From: Thiodiazotropha sp040506975
GTDB taxonomy: Bacteria; Pseudomonadota; Gammaproteobacteria; Chromatiales; Chromatiaceae
Direction of reading: 5' to 3'
Assembly (NCBI GenBank): GCA_965211775.1
Contig: OZ242974.1
Span: forward strand, 3,844,001 to 3,908,000
Length of the DNA stretch: 64,000 nucleotides
Part shown: piece by piece, positions 1 to 8,592 of the stretch
How positions within the stretch are numbered: the first letter of the stretch is position 1
How the letters are laid out: every line of letters begins with the position of its first letter
Made by a program: the position numbers and the translations under genes
The notes under the pieces: generated by a model
Database searches by the model: none
What the model was told of the DNA's origin: nothing
Seen by the model: the letters and a program-made list of their open reading frames with translations, nothing else

Positions 1-2
1 AT

Positions 3-1604
3 ATCATCAATCAGAATAATGATTACCTCAAAGGCATGTCACTTTTCACTTTCCTCAATCATTTGAAAATAGGCCGAAACAAGCAGCTCGAAATCGCAAA
101 TGAATTCTCCAGTGTAGACCAACATGACTGGTCGACTGATATCACTATTAGAACACTCAAACACAATCCGACATACATGACCATGCGCATCGAGCGCTTT
201 GATATCGATGAAATCGATAGCGGAGGCTATTTTATCATTCTCTCCGACATAACCCGGCGTAAACAACTCGAACACGAACTGGAAGTCCTCGCCTATATCG
301 ACAAATTGACGAAACTGCCCAACCGCCGCTACTTCATGGATCGTCTCACCGAGGCAGTCGAGGAATCCGAGGCCTTCGATAGCGGCCTGGCCGTCTTTTT
401 TCTCGATCTGGACAACTTCAAGATCATCAATGATTCTCTCGGCCATGAGGTTGGCGACGTGGTATTGAGCGAAGCCGGTTGGCGTATCCAGGAGGCTCTT
501 CGCAGTGATGATATCGTATGCCGCCTGGGTGGTGACGAATTCACCGCCATTATTAAGGGTGTGAATAATAGAAAGTCCATCAGCCAGGTTGCCGCCGCCA
601 TCTTGAAGCGCTTTCAAATACCGATCTATTGCAATGATCGTGGATTGCGCGTCAGCGCCAGTATTGGCGTAGTGATTTATCCGGACGACGGGCTCAACAC
701 AAAAGAGTTGATCAAGAATGCCGACACAGCCATGTATGCGGCTAAAAAAAGCGGCAAGAATGCATACCGGTTCTTTTCCCAGGAGATGCATCATGACATT
801 CGTGACTTTCTCGACATAGAAGGAGCGCTGAGACAAGCTATTGCATCATCCGGGCTCTATCTGGTCTACCAGCCTTTCATCAATTCCGATGACGGTGAGA
901 TCCATCACTGCGAAGCTCTGCTACGCTGGAAACAACCTGAACGCGGTTTGATACCACCGGGCAAATTCATCCCGATTGCCGAACAGTCGGGCTTGATCGG
1001 CGAAATCGGCCAATGGGTTTTCGCTAAAGTATGCCAACAAATCAAGGCATGGGATTTTGATATAAATGTTTCTATCAATGTATCGGGCAGTGAGTTGCTC
1101 GACAATCACTTTGCGGAGCGTTTGCATAAGACTCTCATCGAGTATGACATCTCTCCTCACCATATTCAGCTTGAGTTCACGGAACATGTTCTGGTCAGTA
1201 AGGAGGGCAAGAATCTTCCTGTACTGAATCAATTGAAAAGAATGGGTTTCAATCTGGCGATTGACGATTTCGGCACCGGATTTTCATCACTCAGTTATCT
1301 TACCGAACTGCCTATCGATGTCATAAAAATCGATAAATCGTTTATCAGTAGAATACCCCACGATCGCAAAACTGTCGCGGTATCGAAATCCATCATCTCT
1401 CTGGCGCATAATCTGGAGATTCTGACCATAGGTGAAGGTGTTGAAAACCAGGCCCAGGTGGAATGGCTGAGAGCCCATGACTGCAAGTTGATTCAGGGCT
1501 ACTATTTCTACAAACCGATGAGCGCCAGTGAACTTGAGGCATTGATCTGTAAAACCAATGTCACACTATTCGATCCTCAACGAAAAAAACGGAAGACCAC
1601 ATGA
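3..1604 (+). CDS. PAS-GGDEF-EAL c-di-GMP enzyme (5' end outside window)
   Basis: Bifunctional-type c-di-GMP protein. The frame is open to the left edge (codons from base 3 lack a stop), so the ATG at 36 is probably internal and the true start lies outside. The first ~80 visible residues are the C-terminal half of a PAS domain ending in the usual SDITRRKQLE linker. A GGDEF domain follows with intact GGDEF (residues 165-169 counted from the ATG at 36), then an EAL domain with EAL at 293-295, DDFGTGFSSL and EGVE motifs. Both active sites therefore look competent, so it could make or degrade c-di-GMP. It is followed after 54-69 bp by two binding-protein genes on the same strand, possibly one operon. 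The domain call is secure; which activity dominates is unknown. Confidence 0.93.
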   Translation: MINQNNDYLKGMSLFTFLNHLKIGRNKQLEIANEFSSVDQHDWSTDITIRTLKHNPTYMTMRIERFDIDEIDSGGYFIILSDITRRKQLEHELEVLAYIDKLTKLPNRRYFMDRLTEAVEESEAFDSGLAVFFLDLDNFKIINDSLGHEVGDVVLSEAGWRIQEALRSDDIVCRLGGDEFTAIIKGVNNRKSISQVAAAILKRFQIPIYCNDRGLRVSASIGVVIYPDDGLNTKELIKNADTAMYAAKKSGKNAYRFFSQEMHHDIRDFLDIEGALRQAIASSGLYLVYQPFINSDDGEIHHCEALLRWKQPERGLIPPGKFIPIAEQSGLIGEIGQWVFAKVCQQIKAWDFDINVSINVSGSELLDNHFAERLHKTLIEYDISPHHIQLEFTEHVLVSKEGKNLPVLNQLKRMGFNLAIDDFGTGFSSLSYLTELPIDVIKIDKSFISRIPHDRKTVAVSKSIISLAHNLEILTIGEGVENQAQVEWLRAHDCKLIQGYYFYKPMSASELEALICKTNVTLFDPQRKKRKTT

Positions 1605-1673
1605 CCGGCTAATTCCGCTCCAAGTCAATATACACAATCAACTGAAAATCAATAAACCGTGTTTCAGCTGACC

Positions 1674-2594
1674 ATGAAAAACCGAGTAGCCTATTCCTAC
1701 CTACTGAGTTGTTGTTTACTGTTGGCAACAATATCTACTTATTCTGCTCATCTCCCTGATCGCTATACCGACAATCCCAGTATCGGCTATTTCGGCCGCA
1801 TGTCTAAAATTCTGTTTGACGCCAACGTAACGGACACTACGATTGCCACTGATATGATCATCAGAAAGGTCTTCGGTATGATGGATATGAAATCAACGAT
1901 CAAGATTTACGAGGATCGAAATGCACTGATTCATGATTTGTCGGAAAACCTTGTTGATGCCGTCCTCACCAACACTATCGATCACTTTGCATTGGATCAT
2001 CTAATCAACTCAGACTATATTTATACACTTATCTATGGAACGACCGCCCATCAAAAAGCATATCTGATGATCCGTAAAAACGACCGTATCAATAATCTCA
2101 AGGATCTGCGTGGAAAGATAATTTCCATACCTGATGGACATGATCTCGGCAGGCTTTTTCTGGATGTCGAGTTGAGGAAAAAGGGACTTCCCGGTCTCGA
2201 CGATTATTTTTCCGGCATCAAACAGACTATAGATACCAATACAGCGGTGATCGATCTCTTTTTTGGCAAATCCGACTGTGCACTGGTCTCGGACGTCGCC
2301 TTTGAACTGGCAGCTGAGCTGAACAAACAGATACCTCAGGATCTGGAAGTACTCATCGCCTCTGACTACATGATTCCACAGATTATCGCCATCAATAAAA
2401 ATGTCCCACATTCCATATTCAAAAAAGTTGACGAATTCCTCGTCAAGGCTCATGAAAATCCTCGGATCAAGCATTTACTCTCCCTGTTTCGCGCCAAGAA
2501 ATTCGTCAAACTTGAACAGAACCAGTTAATCGAAAGCCGTCGTTTATTGGATGAATATGAGGTGCTTTTGAAGCAAGCTGGGGCCATTAAATAG
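1674..2594 (+). CDS. PhnD-like periplasmic substrate-binding protein
   Basis: Periplasmic binding protein resembling the phosphate/phosphonate-binding (PhnD-like, PBP type 2) family. The N-terminus has a hydrophobic signal segment (SYLLSCCLLLATIS) followed by the mature protein. Typical features include a DAVLTNTIDHFAL-type strand, an LRGKIISIPDG segment (the usual 'L+GK' step) and an NTAVIDLFFGKSDCALVSD segment. The frame is also open from a GTG at 1659; the ATG at 1674 is preferred because it places the signal peptide at the N-terminus, though neither has a strong ribosome site. No ABC permease or ATPase is nearby, so it may act as a sensory binding protein for the adjacent GGDEF-EAL protein rather than in transport (inference). 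It is a paralogue of the next gene. Confidence 0.75.
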   Translation: MKNRVAYSYLLSCCLLLATISTYSAHLPDRYTDNPSIGYFGRMSKILFDANVTDTTIATDMIIRKVFGMMDMKSTIKIYEDRNALIHDLSENLVDAVLTNTIDHFALDHLINSDYIYTLIYGTTAHQKAYLMIRKNDRINNLKDLRGKIISIPDGHDLGRLFLDVELRKKGLPGLDDYFSGIKQTIDTNTAVIDLFFGKSDCALVSDVAFELAAELNKQIPQDLEVLIASDYMIPQIIAINKNVPHSIFKKVDEFLVKAHENPRIKHLLSLFRAKKFVKLEQNQLIESRRLLDEYEVLLKQAGAIK

Positions 2595-2608
2595 AGATCA
2601 CATCGTCA

Positions 2609-3526
2609 GTGCATCGTCCGATAAAAAATATTTTACAGCAAGTTTTCGCAATTGGTTTAAACCTGATGCTGCTCTTCGGTCATGCGGGCTGTCTCGCCGA
2701 TCCATACGACCGTGATACCGCCTATATCGGCATCATCTCTCGCTTGGTGTTTTCGACCGACCTCAACGACACTCGAATTGCGACCGAGTTGGTTTTCACC
2801 GAGTTCATGAAAAACATAGGTAAAAAGGGCGAGTTTTTCGATTTCGATTCACCTAATGATGTGATTAAAGCGATGCGGCAGCATAGACTCGACGCAGTCC
2901 TGACCGACACTCTGGACTACCTGAAAATCGATCACATGATCAATCAAAATCACCGTTACTCAGTAGTTTTTGGTCCGGGTAAATTGCAGAAAATAATTCT
3001 TCTGACCCGGCGTTCAGACAAGATCAACAGTCTGGCGCAGCTGAGACAAAAGCGGTTGACCCACCCTTCCGGCATTAATCTCGGACTACTGTTTCTCGAT
3101 GTGGCGCTGATGAAAGAAAGACTTCCCATCGCCAAGCGGTTTTTCTCTACATCCACACCGGTCGGCGATGTCAACACTGCAATCATTGACCTGTTTTTCA
3201 ACAAAGCCGATGCTGCCCTGGTCACCGATTTTTCCTTTGATACCGCGAGTGAATTAAACACACAGATTGCCAATCATCTGGAGGTCCTGGTCGCCTCGGA
3301 GCCCATCGTCCCAATGGTCATCGGCATCAATAAATTCGTTCCCTCGGAATTTACCGAAAAAGTCGATGAGATGGCCGCCCGGCTGCACGAGCTACCTAAA
3401 ACTCTCCATCTGCTATCCCTGTTCAAAGGGAAAGGTATCGTCAAAGTATCCGATCAGGATCTACTCTCGGCCCGTGTGCTCAAAGAGGAGTATGAGAAAC
3501 TGATAAACTCCGATCAAACGGAGTGA
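2609..3526 (+). CDS. PhnD-like periplasmic substrate-binding protein, second paralogue
   Basis: Second copy of the binding-protein type encoded just upstream, separated by only 14 bp and starting at GTG. It has a signal segment (FAIGLNLMLLFGHAGCLA), and the alignment with its neighbour runs along the whole length: DAVLTDTLDYLKIDHMINQN, INLGLLFLDVALMKERLP and NTAIIDLFFNKADAALVTD each have counterparts. The two are clearly diverged, so this is an old tandem duplication, perhaps with different ligands. No transporter partner genes are present. The gene ends just before a terminator that faces it. Confidence 0.75.
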   Translation: MHRPIKNILQQVFAIGLNLMLLFGHAGCLADPYDRDTAYIGIISRLVFSTDLNDTRIATELVFTEFMKNIGKKGEFFDFDSPNDVIKAMRQHRLDAVLTDTLDYLKIDHMINQNHRYSVVFGPGKLQKIILLTRRSDKINSLAQLRQKRLTHPSGINLGLLFLDVALMKERLPIAKRFFSTSTPVGDVNTAIIDLFFNKADAALVTDFSFDTASELNTQIANHLEVLVASEPIVPMVIGINKFVPSEFTEKVDEMAARLHELPKTLHLLSLFKGKGIVKVSDQDLLSARVLKEEYEKLINSDQTE

Positions 3527-3533
3527 TTGAGGG

Positions 3534-3567
3534 AAAAAAAACCCGCGTGTGGGGAGAACACGCGGGT
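3534..3567 (-). terminator. Rho-independent terminator for leftward transcription
   Basis: A perfect 10-bp stem (ACCCGCGTGT at 3541-3550 paired with ACACGCGGGT at 3558-3567, 7-nt loop) is followed on the minus strand by seven T residues (A run at 3534-3540). It lies just beyond the end of the leftward cytochrome remnant and between convergent genes. Confidence 0.8.
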
Positions 3568-3583
3568 AAGGGTAAACCAATTT

Positions 3584-3802
3584 TCAGTCATGGTTTATTT
3601 CACTCTCGTGACACTCGACACAACCGACCATATAGCCCTTGGGAAATTCCGCGCTGTTGCCATCGGGGCAGAAGCCGGTGCGATCATCGCACTCCAGAAT
3701 GCGGTCCGTGGCGATGCGTGAGAGCACGGTGCCCAGTCCGTCGCTACCTTGACACGCCTTGCACTGATCGGAACTATTTTTTCGCCAGCTCTTCAGGTCG
3801 CA
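3584..3802 (-). pseudogene. C-terminal remnant of a c-type cytochrome
   Basis: On the minus strand an open frame without a start codon encodes about 72 residues with cytochrome c features: CVECHE is a complete CxxCH heme-binding motif, and CKACQG looks like a second motif in which the heme-ligand His has become Gln. Flanking text (LGTVLSRIATDRILECDD, FPKGYMVG) is protein-like. A stop codon lies immediately upstream in frame, so the N-terminal part is missing. A good terminator follows, as expected for the end of a real gene. It is probably the tail of a deleted multiheme or diheme cytochrome. The deletion may be linked to the IS-driven loss next door. Confidence 0.6.
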
Positions 3803-3847
3803 TCATCGGGCAGCTTGGCGACTATCACTTAATCTAGCAGGACATCA

Positions 3848-3923
3848 TTAAGGTTTTCTTAATCTTGGAAAGAACAATTTCACAATTAACCCGCTGCCCT
3901 GTTCAGGATCGCTCAAAATGATA
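3848..3923 (-). pseudogene. C-terminal stub of a sensor histidine kinase
   Basis: Directly left of IS1595 copy 1, the minus strand encodes 24 residues ending in TAA (ILSDPEQGSGLIVKLFF then PRLRKP). This matches the extreme C-terminus of histidine kinases (last HATPase strand). It pairs with the kinase N-terminus on the other side of the IS (4953-5226). The whole middle of the protein is missing. Confidence 0.6.
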
Positions 3924-4952
3924 CCTGATTACCCCTGAGGCTCAGCTATTGAGCCTGTGGTGCAAGCATAATGGAACCTACTGAATAAAAGAGGATTTCA
4001 TCATGCCGAGAAATACCATTCAATTTCAAAAAGGCCTTGGTTTGCACGATTTTCTGGAACAATATGGGACCGAGGATCAGTGTCGACAGGCATTGTATGA
4101 TTTGCGCTGGCCGACGGGCTATGTCTGCCCTGAGTGCGGCAACACAACAGGCTGTGAACTCAAAAAGCGTCAGATATATCAATGTCACAAGTGCCATCAT
4201 CAGACTTCCCTGACCGCCGGCAGCATCTTCCATGGCACCAAGCTGCCGCTGAGAACGTGGTTTCTTGCGATCTATCTGTTGACCCAACGCAAGAAAAGTA
4301 TCTCGGCGCTGCAACTTTCCCGCGAAATCGGGGTGAACTACAATACGGCCTGGCGACTCAAGCATAAGTTGATGCAGGTGATGATGGAACGTGAGCGTGG
4401 AAAAAAACTGGCCGGTCGCATCGAATTGGATGATGCTTATCTCGGAGGCGAGCAAGCCGGTAAGCGTGGTCGTGGGTCGCGCAACAAAATCCCTTTCGTA
4501 GCTGCTGTTGAGACGACGCGGGACGGCAGGCCCATGAAAATTCAACTGCGTCGTGTAAGGGGCTTCCGCAAACGTGAAATCGCCCGCTACGCCCGCTCCT
4601 GCTTGATGCCTGGCAGCGAAGTCTTTACCGATGGGCTTTGGTGCTTTAGTGGCGTGACAACCGCTGATTGCCATCATAACCCCATGGTGACGGGTGGTGG
4701 GCGCCAAAGTGTCCAGTATTCGTGCTTCAAATGGGTAAACACGATGTTGGGTAATGTCAAAAACAGTCTGTTGGGTACTTTTCATGCGATTCGAGATAAA
4801 CATGTGTCGCGTTATCTTGCTGAGTTCGAATATCGGTTTAACCGCCGTTTCGATTTACCCGCCATGATTGAACGATTGCTTTTTGCCGCTCTTCGCACTC
4901 CACCTATGCCATATCGCCTCTTGAGAATGGCTGAGGTTTAGGGGTAATCAGG
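3924..4952 (+). mobile_element. IS1595-family insertion sequence, copy 1
   Basis: A 1029-bp element with imperfect terminal inverted repeats (CCTGATTACCCCT at the left, AGGGGTAATCAGG at the right). Flanks are AAATGATA (left) and ACCTGTTT (right), so there is no 8-bp duplication, unlike copies 2, 4, 5 and 6. Its left end reads CCCCTGAGG where the other copies have CTCATGAGG. Both points suggest a recombination or deletion product rather than a simple insertion. A small hairpin (GGCTCAGCTATTGAGCC) lies just inside the left end of this and the other copies. Confidence 0.9.
4003..4941 (+). CDS. IS1595-family transposase (copy 1)
   Basis: A 312-residue DDE transposase of the ISXO2-like type. An N-terminal zinc ribbon (Cys42, Cys45, Cys61, Cys64) is followed by the catalytic core: ELDDAYLGG (Asp143/144), VFTDGLWCF (Asp210) and an acidic residue in LAEFEYRFNRR. 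AGAGGA precedes the ATG. The frame is complete, so the element may be active. The 285-residue antisense frame within it is a shadow. Confidence 0.95.
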   Translation: MPRNTIQFQKGLGLHDFLEQYGTEDQCRQALYDLRWPTGYVCPECGNTTGCELKKRQIYQCHKCHHQTSLTAGSIFHGTKLPLRTWFLAIYLLTQRKKSISALQLSREIGVNYNTAWRLKHKLMQVMMERERGKKLAGRIELDDAYLGGEQAGKRGRGSRNKIPFVAAVETTRDGRPMKIQLRRVRGFRKREIARYARSCLMPGSEVFTDGLWCFSGVTTADCHHNPMVTGGGRQSVQYSCFKWVNTMLGNVKNSLLGTFHAIRDKHVSRYLAEFEYRFNRRFDLPAMIERLLFAALRTPPMPYRLLRMAEV

Positions 4953-5226
4953 ACCTGTTTTCATGGGACCAGACCTGAAACAGCAGAGGAAATATATAGC
5001 CTGACTCACTCAAATCCGCCTGATACTCATCCAGATCGAACTCATCCGATTCGTGCTCTGTCGCAACCGCCAGCAGCTGAGCGACCAATGCCAATTCGGC
5101 ATTGTAAACCCGATCGATCTCACTGCTGGTCCTCCACCAGGTGAAATAGAGGATCGTGCCCCATAACAGCAGCGTCGAAATCAGCAGCATAATCAGGAGA
5201 CGCAGGCTTATGGAACGTACAACCAT
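4953..5226 (-). pseudogene. N-terminal fragment of a sensor histidine kinase
   Basis: Starts at ATG 5226 with AAGGA seven bases upstream. The fragment has a TM helix (LLIMLLISTLLLWGTILYF), then the beginning of a periplasmic sensor domain, and is cut at residue ~91 in ...FQVWSHENR by the right end of IS1595 copy 1. The pattern resembles QseC/PmrB-type two-component sensors. It lies downstream of an intact OmpR-type regulator on the same strand, its likely partner. All catalytic domains (HisKA, HATPase) are gone except a 24-residue stub at 3848-3923. Confidence 0.8.
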
Positions 5227-5539
5227 CTATATTCCTTTGCACGATGATAATTCATGGCACTGAATCCGTTTCTATCCAACCGGTTCGCCATACCGACTAC
5301 CGATCTGTCGGACTGAGCAAAAACTGCTTCCATCCAGTATCCGCTATATATCGAATTAGCGGAGGGTGAGGAAGAAAAATAGGAAATCGTTTTGTTATCG
5401 ATACCATTAAAGTCAACACGAAAAGATCGTGCTGCTGATATATCGGGATTGGCTGTCGGAGACCTGCCATTAAGCAGATTATTATATCGACAGATATACA
5501 AAGCTTCGTGAAGCTACTATGAACAATGACCTGTTCATA
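5227..5539 (-). other. 313-bp interval between response regulator and kinase fragment
   Basis: A 97-codon minus-strand frame from a TTG (5501-5208) crosses this interval and overlaps the kinase start. It has no recognisable domain and no convincing ribosome site. It may be a decayed small gene or just spacer; I do not call it. Confidence 0.3.
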
Positions 5540-6232
5540 CTATCGTTTTGCCACTCCGCCCGCGGGCTTCTCTATGACATAGCCCACACCTCTTACGGTG
5601 CGAATCGGATGATCCCCCAGCTTCTTGCGTAGATGATGAATATGGACTTCGATGGCGTTACTCTCAACATCGTCATCCAGGCAGTATATTTTCTCACTGA
5701 GTTTTCTGCGTGACATTACGCGACCCATGTTCTCCATCAGGCTCTGGAGAATATCAAACTCCTTTACCGACAGTGACACTTCGCTGTTCTGTATGGTTAC
5801 CGTATGGGCAGATGGATCCAGAATAAGATCACCATGACGCAAAATCTCTTCTTCCTGACCACTGTGGCCACGGTGGAGCGCGCGAATACGTGCACATAGC
5901 TCTTCGATATCGAATGGCTTGACCACATAGTCATCGGCACCGCCATCCAGCGCCTGTACGCGATCGACGACCTCGGAGCGCGCTGTCAAAACAAGAACGG
6001 GTATCTGATTTCCGTCCGAGCGAAGACGCGCCAAGACCTCCAATCCGGAGAGCCAGGGTATGTTTAAATCGAGCAACAACACATCATACCGGGTAGTCTT
6101 CAAAGACTGCATGGCTGAGAGGCCATCGCGTACCCAGTCGATCGACAATCCACGCCGCATCAACACGGTCTGGATGCCATCGCCCAACATTTCATCGTCT
6201 TCGACAAGCAGCAGATTTATCGCACTTGACAT
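5540..6232 (-). CDS. OmpR/PhoB-family response regulator (QseB/PmrA-like)
   Basis: DNA-binding response regulator of about 230 residues. The N-terminal receiver has the acidic pair in LLLVEDDEM, phospho-acceptor Asp in DVLLLDLNIPWLSG, LTARSE and the conserved Lys in VVKPFD. The C-terminal winged helix ends in VEVHIHHLRKKLG-type sequence (here NAIEVHIHHLRKKL) and TVRGVGYVIE. I chose ATG 6232, with GGGGGAT just upstream, over a start 12 codons earlier. The cognate kinase gene downstream is destroyed, so this regulator is an orphan here unless another kinase phosphorylates it. Confidence 0.93.
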   Translation of the reverse strand: MSSAINLLLVEDDEMLGDGIQTVLMRRGLSIDWVRDGLSAMQSLKTTRYDVLLLDLNIPWLSGLEVLARLRSDGNQIPVLVLTARSEVVDRVQALDGGADDYVVKPFDIEELCARIRALHRGHSGQEEEILRHGDLILDPSAHTVTIQNSEVSLSVKEFDILQSLMENMGRVMSRRKLSEKIYCLDDDVESNAIEVHIHHLRKKLGDHPIRTVRGVGYVIEKPAGGVAKR

Positions 6233-6586
6233 AAATCCCCCACGCAACAATTTTTTTACTCTTGCCAATCAGGTGGATGCGGGACAATCCCACCCTGCCA
6301 CAGCAGGCTCTTTAATTGGGAATTATATACCAATTTCACCCAATATCAGAAGCTAATATTTGCGATTTATGACGGATTTCGCGAATTCTATTCCCCACGC
6401 TTCACTCAAAACCATGGCTCCCGGTATGTCGTATAATGTTTGTTATTGATTTGAAAGTACTTTTTTATTACGAGCCCGGTCACTGACTCAGTCCGCATCA
6501 GGCCTCCTCACATGAACACGATTCTGCTCTGTAACATTTCGAATCCGCATCTATACCTGAGCCGCCGAGTTGGCAGACACAGGCAT
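6233..6586. other. Intergenic interval, 354 bp
   Basis: Contains the presumed promoter of the leftward response-regulator gene and the 3' side of the leftward membrane-protein gene. I see no gene or strong terminator. Confidence 0.4.
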
Positions 6587-6940
6587 TCAGACAAGAAGAA
6601 AGAAGGCTACAGCGGCGGCGGTCACCAGACTGATGGTGGTGGGAAGGGTCACCAGCATGTCACCGGAGCCCAGCATCAGATAGGCGGTTTCCACCACCAG
6701 AATGGCCATGGCTACGCCCAATGCCCGTGGTGTCTGCATCCATCGGGTAACACCGGCCAATGAGATAAAGGCCAATCCAAGCAGGGCCCCTCCCATCATA
6801 CCGGCAAACGCATGATTGACCGGCTCAACACTGAAATAGCCGGCGATCAGATGAGGATCGACAATCAGGATCGTTCCCCACACACTCAACATCACGATAG
6901 CGAGAATCAGCGCAAGGCGCTGCAGGGTCCGGTTAGGCAT
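6587..6940 (-). CDS. Small four-helix membrane protein, unknown function
   Basis: About 117 residues starting at ATG 6940, which has GGGGAT six bases upstream; the frame extends further up but without a better start. Hydrophobic segments suggest four membrane helices (LALILAIVMLSVWGTILIV, FAGMMGGALLGLAFISLA, ALGVAMAILVVETAYLML, TTISLVTAAAVAFFLLV). I recognise no family. IS1595 copy 2 is inserted about 70 bp upstream and may have replaced or altered its promoter. Confidence 0.65.
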   Translation of the reverse strand: MPNRTLQRLALILAIVMLSVWGTILIVDPHLIAGYFSVEPVNHAFAGMMGGALLGLAFISLAGVTRWMQTPRALGVAMAILVVETAYLMLGSGDMLVTLPTTISLVTAAAVAFFLLV

Positions 6941-7024
6941 GATTATCCCCAAATATCTTTTATTTATCATGAGAATATAGAGATTTTCTCCATCAATTAC
7001 AAAGAACTTCCTGATTACCCCTAA

Positions 7025-8592
7025 CCCCAATATTTCACGCATTAAAAAGGCAAAATCCTGATACTTCGATATAATTCAGTTGCTTACACTGTAATCGAAA
7101 GGATTTTGCCTGTGACAAACTGTACCCAGACTGCCTTTGATTTTCCAGCCCTAAAACGCCGTAAGGTTCAAGCCGAGTTTTCCGGTGGCGATATCACCTC
7201 GGACGGCGGCGTGTTGCTGCTGCGTGAGATCGACAGGCGTCTGGGATTGCTCGAGGCGGTTGATGCGGTCATCCCCGACCCGCGAGATCCCCGCTATATT
7301 GAACACAGCCAGTTGAGCCTGTTGCGCCAGCGAGTCTATGGGCTCTGCCTGGGTTATGAAGATCTGAACGACCATCAGACACTACGCACCGACCCGGCCC
7401 TACAGAGCTCGATCGAACGCGAGGAGGTACTGGGCAGCCAGTCGACACTTTGTCGGCTGGAGAACCGGGTCGATCGCCGGGTTGCCGTTGATGTCCACAA
7501 CCTACTGCTCGAGCAGTTCATTGCCTCATATGATGCACCACCCGATGAGCTGATCCTGGATTTCGACGCCACGGATGATCCGGTGCATGGCCGCCAGGAA
7601 GGCCGCTTCTTTCACGGCTACTACGATCACTACTGCTTCCTGCCCCTGTATGTCTTTTGTGGCGATCAACTGCTGGTGAGTTATCTGCGGCCCAGCCGGA
7701 TCGATGCGCCCAAGCATGCCTGGGCGATTCTGGCGCTGTTGGTCAAACGCCTGCGCCGGGCTTGGCCTGAAGTGCGTATCATCTTTCGGGGCGATAGCGG
7801 CTTTTGCCGTCACCACATGCTCAGCTGGTGCGAGCGCAACGCTGTGGGCTATATCGTGGGCATCGCCAAGAATGACGCCTTGCTGCGGTGTATCCGTGAG
7901 CCCATGCAGTGGGTTGAGGAACTGGCGAAGCGAACCGGCATGAAGATGCGGGAATTCTTTCAGTTTCACTATGCCGCCAGCACCTGGAAGACGCGTCGCA
8001 AGGTGATCGCCAAACTGGAGGTCACCGACAAGGGGCCAAATCCACGCTTCATCGTCACCAACCTGGCCGGCGACAAACAGCGCCTTTACGATGACCTCTA
8101 CTGCGCCCGTGGTGACATGGAGAACCGAATCAAGGAGCAGCAACTGGGGCTGTTCGCCGATCGCACCAGCGCGCATTACTGGTGGGCCAATCAGTTTCGT
8201 CTACTGCTGTCCAGTCTGGCCTATGTGCTGATGGAGGCCATCCGGCGCCTCGCGCTGAAGGGCACGGAACTGGCGCGTGCACAGATGACCACGATCCAGC
8301 TCAAACTGTTCAAGATCGGGGCGGTCATCATTCGCAACACGCGACGGATCCGCTTCCTGCTCTCCAGCACCTATCCCTATCAGGCGCTGTTTTTCCAGGT
8401 GGCGGCACGACTCAAGCCGGGATAGCCCGGCAGAGTGCTGCCCCGGCACGTTGATCAACAATGGGGGTAAGGGGGAGTCTGCCCGGAGGGTGGAAAATCA
8501 GGGCTTGATAGAGGTTTGGTTCCCAGTGAGGGCAAACCATCCAAGCTTGGCCATATCACCGGCTAAATTTAAAAACGGATGAAACATGCGGG
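7025..8592 (+). mobile_element. IS1380-family element, copy A
   Basis: A 1568-bp element with imperfect inverted ends (CCCCAATATTTCACGC at the left, complement of CCCGCATGTTTCATCC at the right). It is flanked by the 4-bp duplication CTAA (7021-7024, 8593-8596), which comes from the IS1595 end it entered. It is the same length as copies at 47831 and 57012. Confidence 0.93.
7106..8425 (+). CDS. IS1380-family transposase (copy A)
   Basis: A 439-residue DDE transposase. Recognisable parts are the N-terminal FSGGDITSDGGVLLLRE region, DFDATDDPVHG, RGDSGF and the C-terminal YCARGDMENRIKEQQLGLFADR block. The start is TTG 7106 or GTG 7112. It differs from copies B and D by a Gln for Arg in the TTIQLKLFK segment. 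The frame is complete. Confidence 0.94.
   Translation: MPVTNCTQTAFDFPALKRRKVQAEFSGGDITSDGGVLLLREIDRRLGLLEAVDAVIPDPRDPRYIEHSQLSLLRQRVYGLCLGYEDLNDHQTLRTDPALQSSIEREEVLGSQSTLCRLENRVDRRVAVDVHNLLLEQFIASYDAPPDELILDFDATDDPVHGRQEGRFFHGYYDHYCFLPLYVFCGDQLLVSYLRPSRIDAPKHAWAILALLVKRLRRAWPEVRIIFRGDSGFCRHHMLSWCERNAVGYIVGIAKNDALLRCIREPMQWVEELAKRTGMKMREFFQFHYAASTWKTRRKVIAKLEVTDKGPNPRFIVTNLAGDKQRLYDDLYCARGDMENRIKEQQLGLFADRTSAHYWWANQFRLLLSSLAYVLMEAIRRLALKGTELARAQMTTIQLKLFKIGAVIIRNTRRIRFLLSSTYPYQALFFQVAARLKPG

Noticed and set aside
3946..4803. 285-residue antisense frame inside every IS1595 copy
   Set aside because: It is conserved only because the transposase on the other strand is; no ribosome site and no domain.
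5208..5501. 97-residue frame between regulator and kinase fragment
   Set aside because: TTG start, overlaps the kinase start, no family; left as an uncertain spacer.
7526..8176. 216-residue antisense frame inside IS1380 copies
   Set aside because: Shadow of the transposase; hydrophilic low-information sequence.
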